Positions 9,045 through 18,007 of a stretch of DNA of 64,000 nt are shown here, piece after piece; within the stretch, counting starts at the first letter, position 1, and the number at the start of each line of letters is the position of its first letter. The notes below the pieces were generated by a model, which was given only the letters and a program-made list of their open reading frames with translations, did no database searches and had not been told where the DNA came from. This stretch comes from an uncultured Alphaproteobacteria bacterium. GTDB taxonomy: Bacteria > Pseudomonadota > Alphaproteobacteria > HIMB59. Where the stretch lies: assembly GCA_902599045.1 (NCBI GenBank), contig CACKEA010000006.1:1-64000 (forward strand), in the 5' to 3' direction. The position numbers were made by a program, and so were the translations under genes.

Positions 9045-9746
9045 ATGAATAAGATGCTACTTCCCTACGATATTGTAGGGGGGTCTTTTTGGTTAATATC
9101 AGTGGGTATGATAGGCGCCACGCTTTTCTTTTTTTTCGAGAGAAGTAAAGTAAGTCCAAGGTTTCACACACCCATGACTATGATTGCGGTAGTCTGTTTG
9201 ATGTCATCTATTCACTATTTTTTCATTAAAAATTTATGGGTTGTAAGTGGAACAGCTCCAACTCTTTTAAGATACATAGATTGGTTTTTAAACTTCCCAA
9301 TGCTCGTTTTAATTTTTTACGCGATGCTAATGTCAGTTGTAAAAGTCAAACAAGGAATGTTTTGGAGATTGTTAGTAGGCACACTTGTTTTTGTAGTAGC
9401 AGGATTTTTAGGTGCAGCAGGGTATATGAGTAAAACTCTAGGATTTATTGTTTGGTTAGTTGGTTGGTTATACATCTTAGGTGAACTTTATGTTGGAGAA
9501 GCTGGAAGAGCAAATGCAAGATGTGGAAATGAGAATATTCAAATGGTTTTCTTCTCTAATAGATTAATAATTACAATAGGATGGGCAATTTATCCAATGG
9601 GATATTTTATTGAACACTTAGGTGGTGGCATCGACTCCAACAGCGTTAATATAATTTATAATTTAGCAGATTTTTTAAATAAGATCGTTTTCGGTCTTAT
9701 TATTTACAAAGCAGCAATACAGGACATGAGAGTAAATGGACAGTAA
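9045..9746 (+). CDS. Flotillin-associated rhodopsin (proteorhodopsin paralogue, D-N-I motif)
   Basis: This 233-aa, seven-helix protein aligns with proteorhodopsin. Helix C reads RYIDWFLNFP, giving D79 (PR D97), N83 (PR T101) and I90 (PR E108), so the carboxylic proton donor is replaced by Ile. The helix B histidine is H57. Helix G reads NLADFLNK, with the retinal-Schiff-base lysine K213 and counter-ion D209. L87 sits at the spectral tuning position, as in green-absorbing forms. DNI motifs and a neighbouring flotillin gene are the published signature of flotillin-associated rhodopsins of SAR11, HIMB59 and Pseudothioglobus, whose function is unknown. No retinal synthesis gene is in the window. 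The RBS aagagga supports the start. Proton pumping is unlikely without a donor; a sensory or structural role is inference. Confidence 0.92.
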   Translation: MNKMLLPYDIVGGSFWLISVGMIGATLFFFFERSKVSPRFHTPMTMIAVVCLMSSIHYFFIKNLWVVSGTAPTLLRYIDWFLNFPMLVLIFYAMLMSVVKVKQGMFWRLLVGTLVFVVAGFLGAAGYMSKTLGFIVWLVGWLYILGELYVGEAGRANARCGNENIQMVFFSNRLIITIGWAIYPMGYFIEHLGGGIDSNSVNIIYNLADFLNKIVFGLIIYKAAIQDMRVNGQ

Positions 9747-9755
9747 CATCGATTT

Positions 9756-9765
9756 AGGAGGTGAT
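9756..9765 (+). promoter_or_regulatory. Very strong Shine-Dalgarno for the flotillin gene
   Basis: AGGAGGTGAT is fully complementary to the 16S rRNA tail and lies 8-9 nt before the ATG at 9774. It is stronger than most RBSs in this window, which suggests high translation of the flotillin relative to the rhodopsin encoded just upstream. Confidence 0.7.
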
Positions 9766-9773
9766 ATACAGGT

Positions 9774-11762
9774 ATGAACATTACTAGTGGTGCAGATATT
9801 ATTGCAGTTATAATTTTAATAGCTCTAGCAATAGCAATTATAGTTTACTTACTTCACTGGCTATACAGGCGCTCCTCAAAAGAAATAGCGTTTGTTAGAA
9901 CAGGTATGGGAGGTGAGAGAGTCGTGATAAGTGGTGGTGCCTTTGTTCTACCTATAATTCACAATATCACATCTGTAGGCATGAAGACTTTATGCATCGA
10001 AGTCCAAAGAAATGGTGGAAAATCTTTTATCACAAAGAACAGAATGCGTGCAGAAGTTACCGCAGAATTTTATGTCAGAGTTGCACCTACTAATGAAGCA
10101 GTATCAATAGCCGCTCAAACACTTGGAAAAAGGACCTTAGAACCTGATCACCTAAAAGACCTAGTTCAAGGAAGATTTGTAGATGGTTTAGGTGTTGTCG
10201 CTGCAAAAATGAGCTTAGATGAAATTCAAGAAAATCGTTCTGAGTACATAAAAAAAGTTGCAACCCACGTAGAGGAAGCTATCAAACACACAGGATTAGA
10301 GCTTGAGACTGTATCACTTACATCTTTGAACCAGGCTCCAGTTAGTGTTTTTGATCCTTCGAATACTTTTGATGCAGAGGGTTTGACTCAAATAACAGAA
10401 TTCACTCAGTCTAGAAAAAAGAAAAGAAACGATATTGAAAAAGATACCGAAGTGAGTATTAGAAATAAAAATCTTCAATCCATCAAACAAACACTTGAGA
10501 TTGAAAAGGAAGAGGAGTTTTCTAAGTACCAACAAAAACGAGAGATTGAGCAACAAAGAGCAATCGAAAATACTGAAACAATTAAAACAAAAGCTGATAA
10601 AGAGAAAGAGTCAGAGTTGGCAGAAATTGCATCTGAGAAAGATATTGAGATTGCAAAAATCAGTAAAAAAGATTTTGTTGAAATGGAAAAGAGCCTTCAA
10701 GAGACTATGCTTATTCAAGAAATTGAAAAAAGAAGAAAAGAACAAAATGAGTTTAGACAACAAACTTCTATAGAAATTAAGCAAAAAGACATCGAAACTG
10801 AAAAAACAATACTTGAATTAGAGAGAGATGTTGAATTTAGCAGGTTAGAAAAACAACGTTCAGTAGATATCAAACTAGCTGAAGAAAAAGCTCAGACTGC
10901 TAAAGAAGAGGCAAGAAAAAGATACGAGTCTGAAGAGGCATATATCATGGCTGAAGAACAAATTAAGAATGCTAAAACCGCTCAACAAAAAAATGTTGAT
11001 GCATTTAAGATTTCAGCTGAACAAGAGACCAGAGTCCTAGACATAGAAAAAGCTAAAAGAATTGAAATTGAGGAGAAACAAAAACAATTAGAAGTTCTTG
11101 AGAAATCTAAATCAGTGTTAAAGACCAAGATGGAAGAAGAAAATGCAAGAGCTAAAGCAGTTGAAGCAGAAGAAAAAGTAAACACTATTCGTGACGTAGA
11201 ACAGGCTGAAAAGGCAAAAGCTTTAGGTGTAATTGATGCGAGTAAAAATGCAGAACGTGAGAAATTAGCCTCTATGGCGGCGAAAATTAGATATGAAATT
11301 GAAGCTGCAGGTAAAAAAGCTCTTAATGAAGCTGAAAATGCAAGAAGCGATGCAAGTCGAAGAAGCGCCTTAAGACAAAAATTAGCCGAAAAGATTGAGG
11401 GTATTATAAGAGAATGGGTAAGACCTATGCAAAATATTGACTCCATAAAAGTAGTAGATGTGAATGGCCTTCCTGGTTTTAGCCAAGGCGGTGGTTCTGC
11501 TGAAGGTGGTGACAGTAGTGAAGGTGCATCAGCATCATCTGGGGGTTACTCCAAGAAAGGTTCATTAGCCGACAACGTCGTCAACTCTGCCCTAAGATAC
11601 AGAGCACAGCAGCCATTCTTGGATAGCTTGTTGAAGGAAATAGGAATGTCTCCAGGAGAAGCGAGTAACATAAGAAATATTTTAGGTGACTACGATGATC
11701 CTAAAAAAGACAAACATATGAGATTTGATGAAGATGCAAAAAAAAATCCAAAAAAGAAATAG
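9774..11762 (+). CDS. Flotillin / SPFH-domain membrane protein
   Basis: This 662-aa protein resembles YqiK/flotillin. It has one N-terminal membrane helix (about 8-28), then an SPFH domain (about 35-195, including GGAFVLPIIHNITSVGMKTL and FYVRVAPTNEAVSIAAQTLG). A long charged coiled coil rich in Glu/Lys follows (about 205-545). The C-terminal domain comes after a Gly/Ser-rich linker and ends in a Lys-rich tail. The family oligomerises at the inner membrane and organises microdomains. It is 27 nt downstream of the rhodopsin with a near-perfect Shine-Dalgarno, so they are one operon. A link between the two products is known from conserved context, not from biochemistry. Confidence 0.92.
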   Translation: MNITSGADIIAVIILIALAIAIIVYLLHWLYRRSSKEIAFVRTGMGGERVVISGGAFVLPIIHNITSVGMKTLCIEVQRNGGKSFITKNRMRAEVTAEFYVRVAPTNEAVSIAAQTLGKRTLEPDHLKDLVQGRFVDGLGVVAAKMSLDEIQENRSEYIKKVATHVEEAIKHTGLELETVSLTSLNQAPVSVFDPSNTFDAEGLTQITEFTQSRKKKRNDIEKDTEVSIRNKNLQSIKQTLEIEKEEEFSKYQQKREIEQQRAIENTETIKTKADKEKESELAEIASEKDIEIAKISKKDFVEMEKSLQETMLIQEIEKRRKEQNEFRQQTSIEIKQKDIETEKTILELERDVEFSRLEKQRSVDIKLAEEKAQTAKEEARKRYESEEAYIMAEEQIKNAKTAQQKNVDAFKISAEQETRVLDIEKAKRIEIEEKQKQLEVLEKSKSVLKTKMEEENARAKAVEAEEKVNTIRDVEQAEKAKALGVIDASKNAEREKLASMAAKIRYEIEAAGKKALNEAENARSDASRRSALRQKLAEKIEGIIREWVRPMQNIDSIKVVDVNGLPGFSQGGGSAEGGDSSEGASASSGGYSKKGSLADNVVNSALRYRAQQPFLDSLLKEIGMSPGEASNIRNILGDYDDPKKDKHMRFDEDAKKNPKKK

Positions 11763-11771
11763 GTTAGAAAA

Positions 11772-12161
11772 ATGAGTATTGATATAAAATCGTGGGCAAA
11801 AAAATATAAAGAGCTTACAGAAAAAGATGAAACGATCAAAGCAATGGCAAAGTACTACACTTGCTCTTTTCTATTTGATATGGGGAGTGCAAAGGTAATA
11901 ATAGAAATGCATGATGGTAAAGTTAAAAACATAAATACCAACCCTGGTGGACTTGATCCTTATGACTTTGCTTTAAGAGCTTCCGAACAAACATGGAGAG
12001 AATTCGCAAAACCAATTCCAAAACCAATGTTTCATGGTATTTATGCAGCATCATTTAGAGAAGATTTAAAGATTGAAGGAAACCATTTAGTCTTAATGCA
12101 AAATTTAAGAAACTTCACTGTACAGTTTGAGCTATTAAGACAATCAGGAGTGCCAGTATGA
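11772..12161 (+). CDS. Small SCP2-like protein of the rhodopsin-flotillin cluster
   Basis: This 129-aa soluble protein has no signal peptide. The pattern FLFDMGSAKVIIEMHDGKV, then DFALRASEQTWREF, and a C-terminal DLKIEGNHLVLMQNL resembles the SCP2 sterol/lipid-binding fold. It lies 9 nt after the flotillin gene in the same operon. A lipid- or terpenoid-binding role beside a flotillin and a rhodopsin is attractive but inferred. The fold assignment rests on pattern alone. Confidence 0.55.
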   Translation: MSIDIKSWAKKYKELTEKDETIKAMAKYYTCSFLFDMGSAKVIIEMHDGKVKNINTNPGGLDPYDFALRASEQTWREFAKPIPKPMFHGIYAASFREDLKIEGNHLVLMQNLRNFTVQFELLRQSGVPV

Positions 12162-12186
12162 TATTTAATTTAGAAAGGATCAATTA

Positions 12187-13050
12187 ATGGCAGTAAAGCA
12201 TCACGACCCCATAGGTAGATATGTTACAATTGAAGTAGACGGTCAACAGTATAAAGTTTTTTATCTCTCAAACGGAAAAGGTACACCGTTAATTTGTCAG
12301 CACACTGCCGGTTGCCATAATCATCAATGGAGAGGCTTATTAGAAGACGAAGAAATTACTCAAAACTATCAAGTAATTGCTTATGACCTACCTAGGCACG
12401 GTAAATCAGATCCACCACATAATACAGAATGGTGGAAAGAAGAGTATAAATTAACTGCCGATCACTATTGTAATTTTATTATTGAACTATGTAAGGCGTT
12501 GGATCTTGATAACCCAATATTTATGGGTTCATCTTTTGGAGGAAATGTTGCACTTCAATTAGCTTTAAAATATCCAAATAAATTTAAAGCAGTTATCCCC
12601 GTCGAGGCAGCGCATTATTCACCAGGCTTTTATATTGATTGGTGGAGACATCCACATGCAAATGCAGCTCAAGTTTGCGGTAGTGGAGTTTGGGATTTAA
12701 TGGCCCCACAATCCCCAGATATGGATAGATGGCTTACTTGGCATTACTACACACAAGGATCGGAAGCATTCAAAGGTGATCTTCACTTTTACTCTGTCGA
12801 TCACGATCTAAGAGATGAACTTCAAAATATTGATGGCCATAAATGTCCTGTAATAATGTTAACTGGAACATATGACTATTTAACACCACCTGAAGCAACC
12901 GAAGATACGGCAAGACAAATTAAAGGAGGCGTTTATATTGAAATGAGAGATATTGGTCATTTTCCAATGAGTGAAAATCATGAAGTTTTTAGAGTATACC
13001 TACAAGAAGCACTCAGAATAATTAAGGAAAAGACTGACTTCAAATCTTAA
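12187..13050 (+). CDS. Alpha/beta hydrolase
   Basis: This 287-aa protein has the oxyanion region LICQHTAGCHNHQWRG, then AYDLPRHGKSD, the nucleophile elbow GSSFGG (Ser at about residue 116) and late acid and base residues in LTGTYDYLTPPE and IGHFPMSEN. These are the features of an esterase/lactonase-type hydrolase of the MhpC-like class. It has no signal peptide, so it is cytoplasmic. It sits 25 nt after the SCP2-like gene and 14 nt before the symporter, so it belongs to the rhodopsin operon. Its substrate may be what the symporter imports. Confidence 0.88.
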   Translation: MAVKHHDPIGRYVTIEVDGQQYKVFYLSNGKGTPLICQHTAGCHNHQWRGLLEDEEITQNYQVIAYDLPRHGKSDPPHNTEWWKEEYKLTADHYCNFIIELCKALDLDNPIFMGSSFGGNVALQLALKYPNKFKAVIPVEAAHYSPGFYIDWWRHPHANAAQVCGSGVWDLMAPQSPDMDRWLTWHYYTQGSEAFKGDLHFYSVDHDLRDELQNIDGHKCPVIMLTGTYDYLTPPEATEDTARQIKGGVYIEMRDIGHFPMSENHEVFRVYLQEALRIIKEKTDFKS

Positions 13051-13064
13051 TTCAAAATTGAATT

Positions 13065-15119
13065 ATGGTCGCTAATCTATATTGGTTTTTTTTCTTTCTT
13101 TTACTTTATATTAGCTTTTGTCTTTTTTGGGGTGCGAGAACTCTAAGAAAAAATAAAACACCAGAGGCATACTATTTAGCTGATAGGAGTGTGTCACCTT
13201 GGGTATTCTTTTTTTCTGCAACTGTAGCAACGTTCGCAGGTATTACTATTATATCTTTTCCCTCTTTGGTCCATGCTGATGGATACTCCTTTCTTGCCAC
13301 TGCAGCTATTGTAATAACTATCCCACTTGGAAGCATATTATTTTTTAAACGTCAATGGATGTTAAGCAGGAAGTATAATTTCATTACACCAGGTGAAATG
13401 TATTTTAAATATTATCAAAGTAATACATTAAGAGTTGTTGTTTTAATTATTGGATTATTTTTTGCTGTTCCATTTTTAGGAATAATCATGGGTTCCACTG
13501 GTAACGTTGTTGAATTTATTAGTGGAGGTGACATTACTAGAGACTCTGCAATGTGGGCCTTAACTGCTGTTGTTCTTTTTTATGTTGTATCGGGTGGCTT
13601 TAAGCCAATGGTGAGTGTCGGAGTTTTGCAATCATGGTTATTTTTTGTGCTTTTTCTTACAATTGGTATCGGCGCTTTTAAATTTCTTGGTGGATTAGAC
13701 TTTTTTGAGGATTTATCTATTGCAAACAGTTTTATTTCTTTAGGAGCTTGGGGAAAAACAAATGGCTATGGCGGGGGTGATATGTCTGGATATTTCAATG
13801 TTCCAGGAGTAATTCAATGGATAGCTGGAATAGGTAAAAATAACCCCTCTGGAGGTCCTTGGACTTCTGTGATGATCTTGTCTTTTACTCTTTCTTATAT
13901 GGGTATTGTTCTTTCACCAACATTTTCAATGTGGAGCTACTCTGTAAAATCACCAAGATCATTTTATTTTTATCAGGTATGGGGCTCTGGGGCAGTAGTG
14001 GGTATATTTTTGTTTATTTTTGTGCCTTTGTTAGCAGTTGGTGCTCACTTACTTGGAGCTAACAATATTATTAATGCTAATGGATTTGCAATAAAACAAA
14101 TCTTTCCTGAGCTAAGTTTACAAAACATATCAAATTTAGTTTTAGTTTTTATAGAGAGTTTTAGTTCAATATCTCCAATCATTGTTGGATTTTTAGCAAT
14201 TTGTATAATCGCTGCTCTTCAGTCAACACTTTCAGCTTTCATAATGACATCAGGAAGTATGGTTGCAAGAGATTTATACCGACCTTACATAGACTCTAAA
14301 CCAACATGGAAAAGAGAATTACTAGTAGCTAGACTTGCTATGCTACTTATTAGTATTGCTGCATTATACCTTGCAACATATTTTGAAACTTCACTAATTC
14401 TCTTAGGGGGTTTAGCAATAGCATTTGGATTTCAATTATTTCCTGTTCTTCTTGGTATGTTATGGTTCCCTTGGATAACTAAAGGAGGGGCAATACTTGG
14501 TTTAATTACAGGATTATTGTTTGTAACTCTTGCAGAAACTTTTGGACAAAAATTAACAGGTAATTCACTCCCATGGGGAAGATGGCCCTTAACAATTTAC
14601 TCTGGACTATGGGGATTATTTTTCAATGTAATCGTTTGCTTTTTATCATCAATATTTTCAAGCAATGATCTTGATAAAGATCATAGAAAAAGCTTTCATG
14701 ATTTCTTAAACCAACATATGGGCATTCACCCCTCTAGAAAAAAAATTAAATCATTGGCATATGTCTTTTTTCTAATTTGGGCTTTTTTCTCCATAGGACC
14801 TGGTCTTATTTTCGGTAATTTAATTTTTGGAACATCTGATCAAAGTTATGATCAATGGGTGATGGGCGTGCCATCATTATGGGCTTATCAAATTATTTGG
14901 TGGGCTGCAGGTGTCTTTATGATTTGGTTCTTGGCAAATAAAATGGATTTATCGACATTGCCTAAAAAGCCGATTTTGAATGGAGATGAATATCTTTCAC
15001 CTGATGATGTTGAGGAACAAGGCAATTACATAGATAGAATGGGAGGAGGGTATGGTTGGCCATTGATTTTAATTGGTTTAGCTGTGGCAACAGTAATACT
15101 TTCGGTCTACGCATTATGA
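13065..15119 (+). CDS. Sodium:solute symporter family protein
   Basis: This 684-aa protein has about 14 membrane helices. It has the SSS-family start ARTLRKNKTPEAYYLADRSV with helix 1 before it, the TM2 region ATVATFAGITIISFPS, and the family segment ALQSTLSAFIMTSGSMVARDLYRP. It should take up an organic solute with Na+ across the inner membrane. It is longer than classic SSS members (about 500 aa) because of extra C-terminal helices and loops. It is the last gene of the rhodopsin-flotillin operon; a 105-nt gap with an inverted repeat separates it from the amidase genes. Confidence 0.9.
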   Translation: MVANLYWFFFFLLLYISFCLFWGARTLRKNKTPEAYYLADRSVSPWVFFFSATVATFAGITIISFPSLVHADGYSFLATAAIVITIPLGSILFFKRQWMLSRKYNFITPGEMYFKYYQSNTLRVVVLIIGLFFAVPFLGIIMGSTGNVVEFISGGDITRDSAMWALTAVVLFYVVSGGFKPMVSVGVLQSWLFFVLFLTIGIGAFKFLGGLDFFEDLSIANSFISLGAWGKTNGYGGGDMSGYFNVPGVIQWIAGIGKNNPSGGPWTSVMILSFTLSYMGIVLSPTFSMWSYSVKSPRSFYFYQVWGSGAVVGIFLFIFVPLLAVGAHLLGANNIINANGFAIKQIFPELSLQNISNLVLVFIESFSSISPIIVGFLAICIIAALQSTLSAFIMTSGSMVARDLYRPYIDSKPTWKRELLVARLAMLLISIAALYLATYFETSLILLGGLAIAFGFQLFPVLLGMLWFPWITKGGAILGLITGLLFVTLAETFGQKLTGNSLPWGRWPLTIYSGLWGLFFNVIVCFLSSIFSSNDLDKDHRKSFHDFLNQHMGIHPSRKKIKSLAYVFFLIWAFFSIGPGLIFGNLIFGTSDQSYDQWVMGVPSLWAYQIIWWAAGVFMIWFLANKMDLSTLPKKPILNGDEYLSPDDVEEQGNYIDRMGGGYGWPLILIGLAVATVILSVYAL

Positions 15120-15165
15120 TGATAAAACCCATATATATGAATAAATATAGCATTTATACGTATTC

Positions 15166-15184
15166 TGTTTCAGATAATGAAACA
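15166..15184. promoter_or_regulatory. Perfect inverted repeat TGTTTCA-N5-TGAAACA upstream of amidase genes
   Basis: The 7-bp arms are perfect around a 5-nt spacer (GATAA), 40 nt before the small-subunit ATG, in the only sizeable gap of this stretch. It matches the near-identical site upstream of the rhodopsin gene (8969-8987). It is probably an operator, although a small hairpin in the leader is possible. Confidence 0.5.
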
Positions 15185-15224
15185 AAAAACTGCTTGAAGG
15201 GGAAACAAGATTTAAAATAATTCG

Positions 15225-15653
15225 ATGTCTGATTACAGTTATAAACACCCGTCCAATGTTCAGCTCAACAAAGGTCACAAGCATACTGATAACTTCATAA
15301 CAAAAAAATACATTCTTAAAATGCTACGTGATCCTCAAAAATTAAAATCATTAATTGAAGAACACCGTGCGACCCCAATTGGAAGAGCCGCTACAAAAGA
15401 TCATGGTGTTATTCAACACAGCCAAGATCTTCAGACTTTACTTGATAAATTAAGAAGAGGTAGTAAAGAAAATGGTTTTGTTACTGTATGTTTAAGAAGA
15501 CATGAAGATTATAGAATAGGAATTACAACAGGTGTTAGAGGTGAACCTGTCGAAATTTTAGAAGACTCATATTCTTCTGAAGAAGCTTGTGAGCATGCAA
15601 TTTTTTTAAAAAGAATTAATAGATTACTAGAGGAGTATAGTGGAGAAGAATAA
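15225..15653 (+). CDS. N,N-dimethylformamidase-like small subunit
   Basis: This 142-aa basic soluble protein is encoded immediately before, and overlaps by 1 nt (TAATG), a large-subunit gene of the N,N-dimethylformamidase family. In the characterised enzyme the light chain is about 132 aa and its gene precedes the heavy-chain gene, which matches size and order here. Recognisable segments are RATPIGRAATKDHG and TVCLRRHEDYRIGI. Assignment rests mainly on size and position. The substrate could be another formamide or amide. Confidence 0.65.
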   Translation: MSDYSYKHPSNVQLNKGHKHTDNFITKKYILKMLRDPQKLKSLIEEHRATPIGRAATKDHGVIQHSQDLQTLLDKLRRGSKENGFVTVCLRRHEDYRIGITTGVRGEPVEILEDSYSSEEACEHAIFLKRINRLLEEYSGEE

Positions 15654-18007
15654 TGTTAAAAATTACTGGATATAGTGATAAATATTCTGCTCACCCAGGT
15701 GAGGAAGTTAAATTTTATATCAATGCTGAAAATAATGATAGCTATGAAGTTCAACTTGTAAGATTAATTCACGGAGATACTAATCCAGAAGGTCCAGGTT
15801 ACAAAGAGGCAGAAATTGATGCATCTTGTAACGGCAATTACCAAGGTAAAAATCAAAGAATACATGGTGGGTCATATATAGTGATACCCCAACATGATAA
15901 TTTAAATATTGAGAGCTTCACTATGCAAGCTTATATCTTTCCCACCACACCAGATAAAGGTAGACAAGGAATTTTTACAAAATTTAATGAAGAAGATAAA
16001 AAAGGATTTGGCTTATTTGTTGACGACCAGGGATGTTTATCAGTTGAAATAGGAGATGGTTCCCAAGTAACTAGAATATCATCTGAAAAAAAACTTCTAA
16101 GAAAAGTCTGGTATTTAGTGATTGCTACTTTTGACGCTAAAACCAGAAGACTTACACTTCATCAAGAACCAAGAGTGACATCAACGAATGGTGGTTTGGG
16201 AATGGCAATACTTAACCCTATTGAAGAAACCTCAGCTATTATTGAAACGACTAGCTCTGTTGTTCCTGCTGCAAATGACTCTCCACTTTTAATAGCAGCT
16301 TCGACACTTCATAATCGATCTGATCGACATATATCCGGAGGACACTTTAAAGAAGTTTTACATCCAATTGAATTACCAGAACAAACACTTTGTTTTAATG
16401 GAAAAATAGACCGTCCAAGACTATCAAATATTGCGCTGACCAAGGCAGAAATAGAGACATTAGCCTCAAGTTATGATGAGTGTAACACCACAATAAGATC
16501 AACTGTTGTAGGTGCTTGGGATTTTCACGCTAATATCGGGAAAAGTATTTCATCTACAAAAATTGTTGATACTTCGCCAAATAATCACCACGGTTTCATT
16601 ATTAATATGCCTAATAGAGGTATGACAGGACATAATTGGACAGCAGATGAGATGGTATTTCACCACAAACCTGAAGAATATGGAGCAATCCACTTTCATG
16701 ATGATGATATCGATGACGCCAGATGGGATGTTGATTTTACTCTAAAAATTCCAGAAGGTTTAAAAAGTGGAGTTTATGCTGCAAGACTCAGAGTTGACGG
16801 AAGAGAAGAATCTGAATTTGAAGATTACATTCCTTTTTGTGTTAAGCCACCTAAAGGCACAGCTACAGCAAAAGTATTGTTTCTTCTCCCAACAAATAGT
16901 TATATGGCTTACTCAAATGACAACCTTGGAACTAACTCGGTGGTGGCACAGTTATTAGCAGGTAAAGTGCCAGTCTTAGAACCAGCAGACTTGTATCTAA
17001 ATGAGCACAGAGAATATGGACTATCAACTTATTCTCTTCACTCTGATGGCCACGGTGTATCAATATCATCAAGATTGAGACCTATATTAAATATGAGACC
17101 AAAATATAGACATTGGCTATCACCATCATTGTGGCAGCTGAATGCTGATTTACATTTGACGGACTGGCTTGAAGAAAAAGGTTTTGATTTTGATGTACTA
17201 ACAGACGAAGATCTTGAACACGAAGGAATTAATTTGCTTAACAGATATAAAGTAGTGTTAACCGGAAGCCATCCTGAGTACTCCTCAGAAAAATATATGG
17301 ATGCACTTGAGTCTTATCAAATGCAGGGTGGAAGATGTTTTTACCTAGGTTCCGATGGTTTTTATTGGATCAGCGAATACCATCCTGATAATTCAAACAT
17401 AACAGAAGTTAGAAAAGGTGAGGCTGGGACAAGGGCGTGGACCTCTAATCCTGGAGAATACAATAATGCATTTGACGGTAAATACGGAGGTATGTGGAGA
17501 GCAAGAGGAAGAATACCATCTAAGGTATGTGGACTAACCTTTACATCATATGGTTTTGATGTTTCCTCATATTACAAACGAGAAGAGGATAGTTTCAAAC
17601 CTGAGTGCTCTTGGATATTTGAAGGAATTGGAGCTGATGAAGTTATTGGTGATTTTGGTCTTGTTGGAGGTGGTGCAGCAGGATTAGAACTAGATCGTTA
17701 TGATTTAGAGTTTGGTACCCCACATAATGCTTATTATCTCGCTAGATCACAGGATCATTCAAATATGATGCTTCAAGTTAATGAAGAGATACATTTTGCC
17801 GTAAGAGGTTATTATGGCGGCGGACACGAAAACCCAATGGTGCGTGCAGATATGATTTATTACAAAACACCAAATAATGGAGCTATGTTTGCACCTGGCT
17901 CACTTGCATGGTGCGGAAGTCTTTCACATAATAACTATAACAATAACGTCTCTAAAATTATGGAAAATACTCTTAAAGGTTTTTTAAAAGATGGACCGTT
18001 ACCGTAA
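15653..18007 (+). CDS. N,N-dimethylformamidase-like large subunit
   Basis: This 784-aa protein matches the family length (about 760). It has an N-terminal beta-rich region, a LamG-like segment (about 90-290) and a catalytic domain with FLLPTNSYMAYSNDN, YSLHSDGHGVS and VLTGSHPEYSS. From memory, the Paracoccus enzyme binds iron with Tyr399, Tyr440 and Glu521. Y420, Y460 and E542 here sit at a constant offset of about 20-21, so the metal site looks intact. The reaction would be hydrolysis of a small N-substituted amide in the cytoplasm. The exact substrate is not predictable; natural methylated amides are likelier than industrial DMF in seawater. Confidence 0.8.
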   Translation: MLKITGYSDKYSAHPGEEVKFYINAENNDSYEVQLVRLIHGDTNPEGPGYKEAEIDASCNGNYQGKNQRIHGGSYIVIPQHDNLNIESFTMQAYIFPTTPDKGRQGIFTKFNEEDKKGFGLFVDDQGCLSVEIGDGSQVTRISSEKKLLRKVWYLVIATFDAKTRRLTLHQEPRVTSTNGGLGMAILNPIEETSAIIETTSSVVPAANDSPLLIAASTLHNRSDRHISGGHFKEVLHPIELPEQTLCFNGKIDRPRLSNIALTKAEIETLASSYDECNTTIRSTVVGAWDFHANIGKSISSTKIVDTSPNNHHGFIINMPNRGMTGHNWTADEMVFHHKPEEYGAIHFHDDDIDDARWDVDFTLKIPEGLKSGVYAARLRVDGREESEFEDYIPFCVKPPKGTATAKVLFLLPTNSYMAYSNDNLGTNSVVAQLLAGKVPVLEPADLYLNEHREYGLSTYSLHSDGHGVSISSRLRPILNMRPKYRHWLSPSLWQLNADLHLTDWLEEKGFDFDVLTDEDLEHEGINLLNRYKVVLTGSHPEYSSEKYMDALESYQMQGGRCFYLGSDGFYWISEYHPDNSNITEVRKGEAGTRAWTSNPGEYNNAFDGKYGGMWRARGRIPSKVCGLTFTSYGFDVSSYYKREEDSFKPECSWIFEGIGADEVIGDFGLVGGGAAGLELDRYDLEFGTPHNAYYLARSQDHSNMMLQVNEEIHFAVRGYYGGGHENPMVRADMIYYKTPNNGAMFAPGSLAWCGSLSHNNYNNNVSKIMENTLKGFLKDGPLP

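Noticed and set aside
9705-9712. Second lysine in rhodopsin helix G (IIYKAA, K222) as retinal attachment site
   Set aside because: Alignment with the proteorhodopsin NLADFVNK motif places the Schiff-base lysine at K213, so K222 is only a membrane-edge residue.
10982-11446. 154-aa minus-strand ORF inside the flotillin gene
   Set aside because: It mirrors the coiled-coil codons of the plus-strand gene and its serine/phenylalanine-rich translation is a complement artefact.
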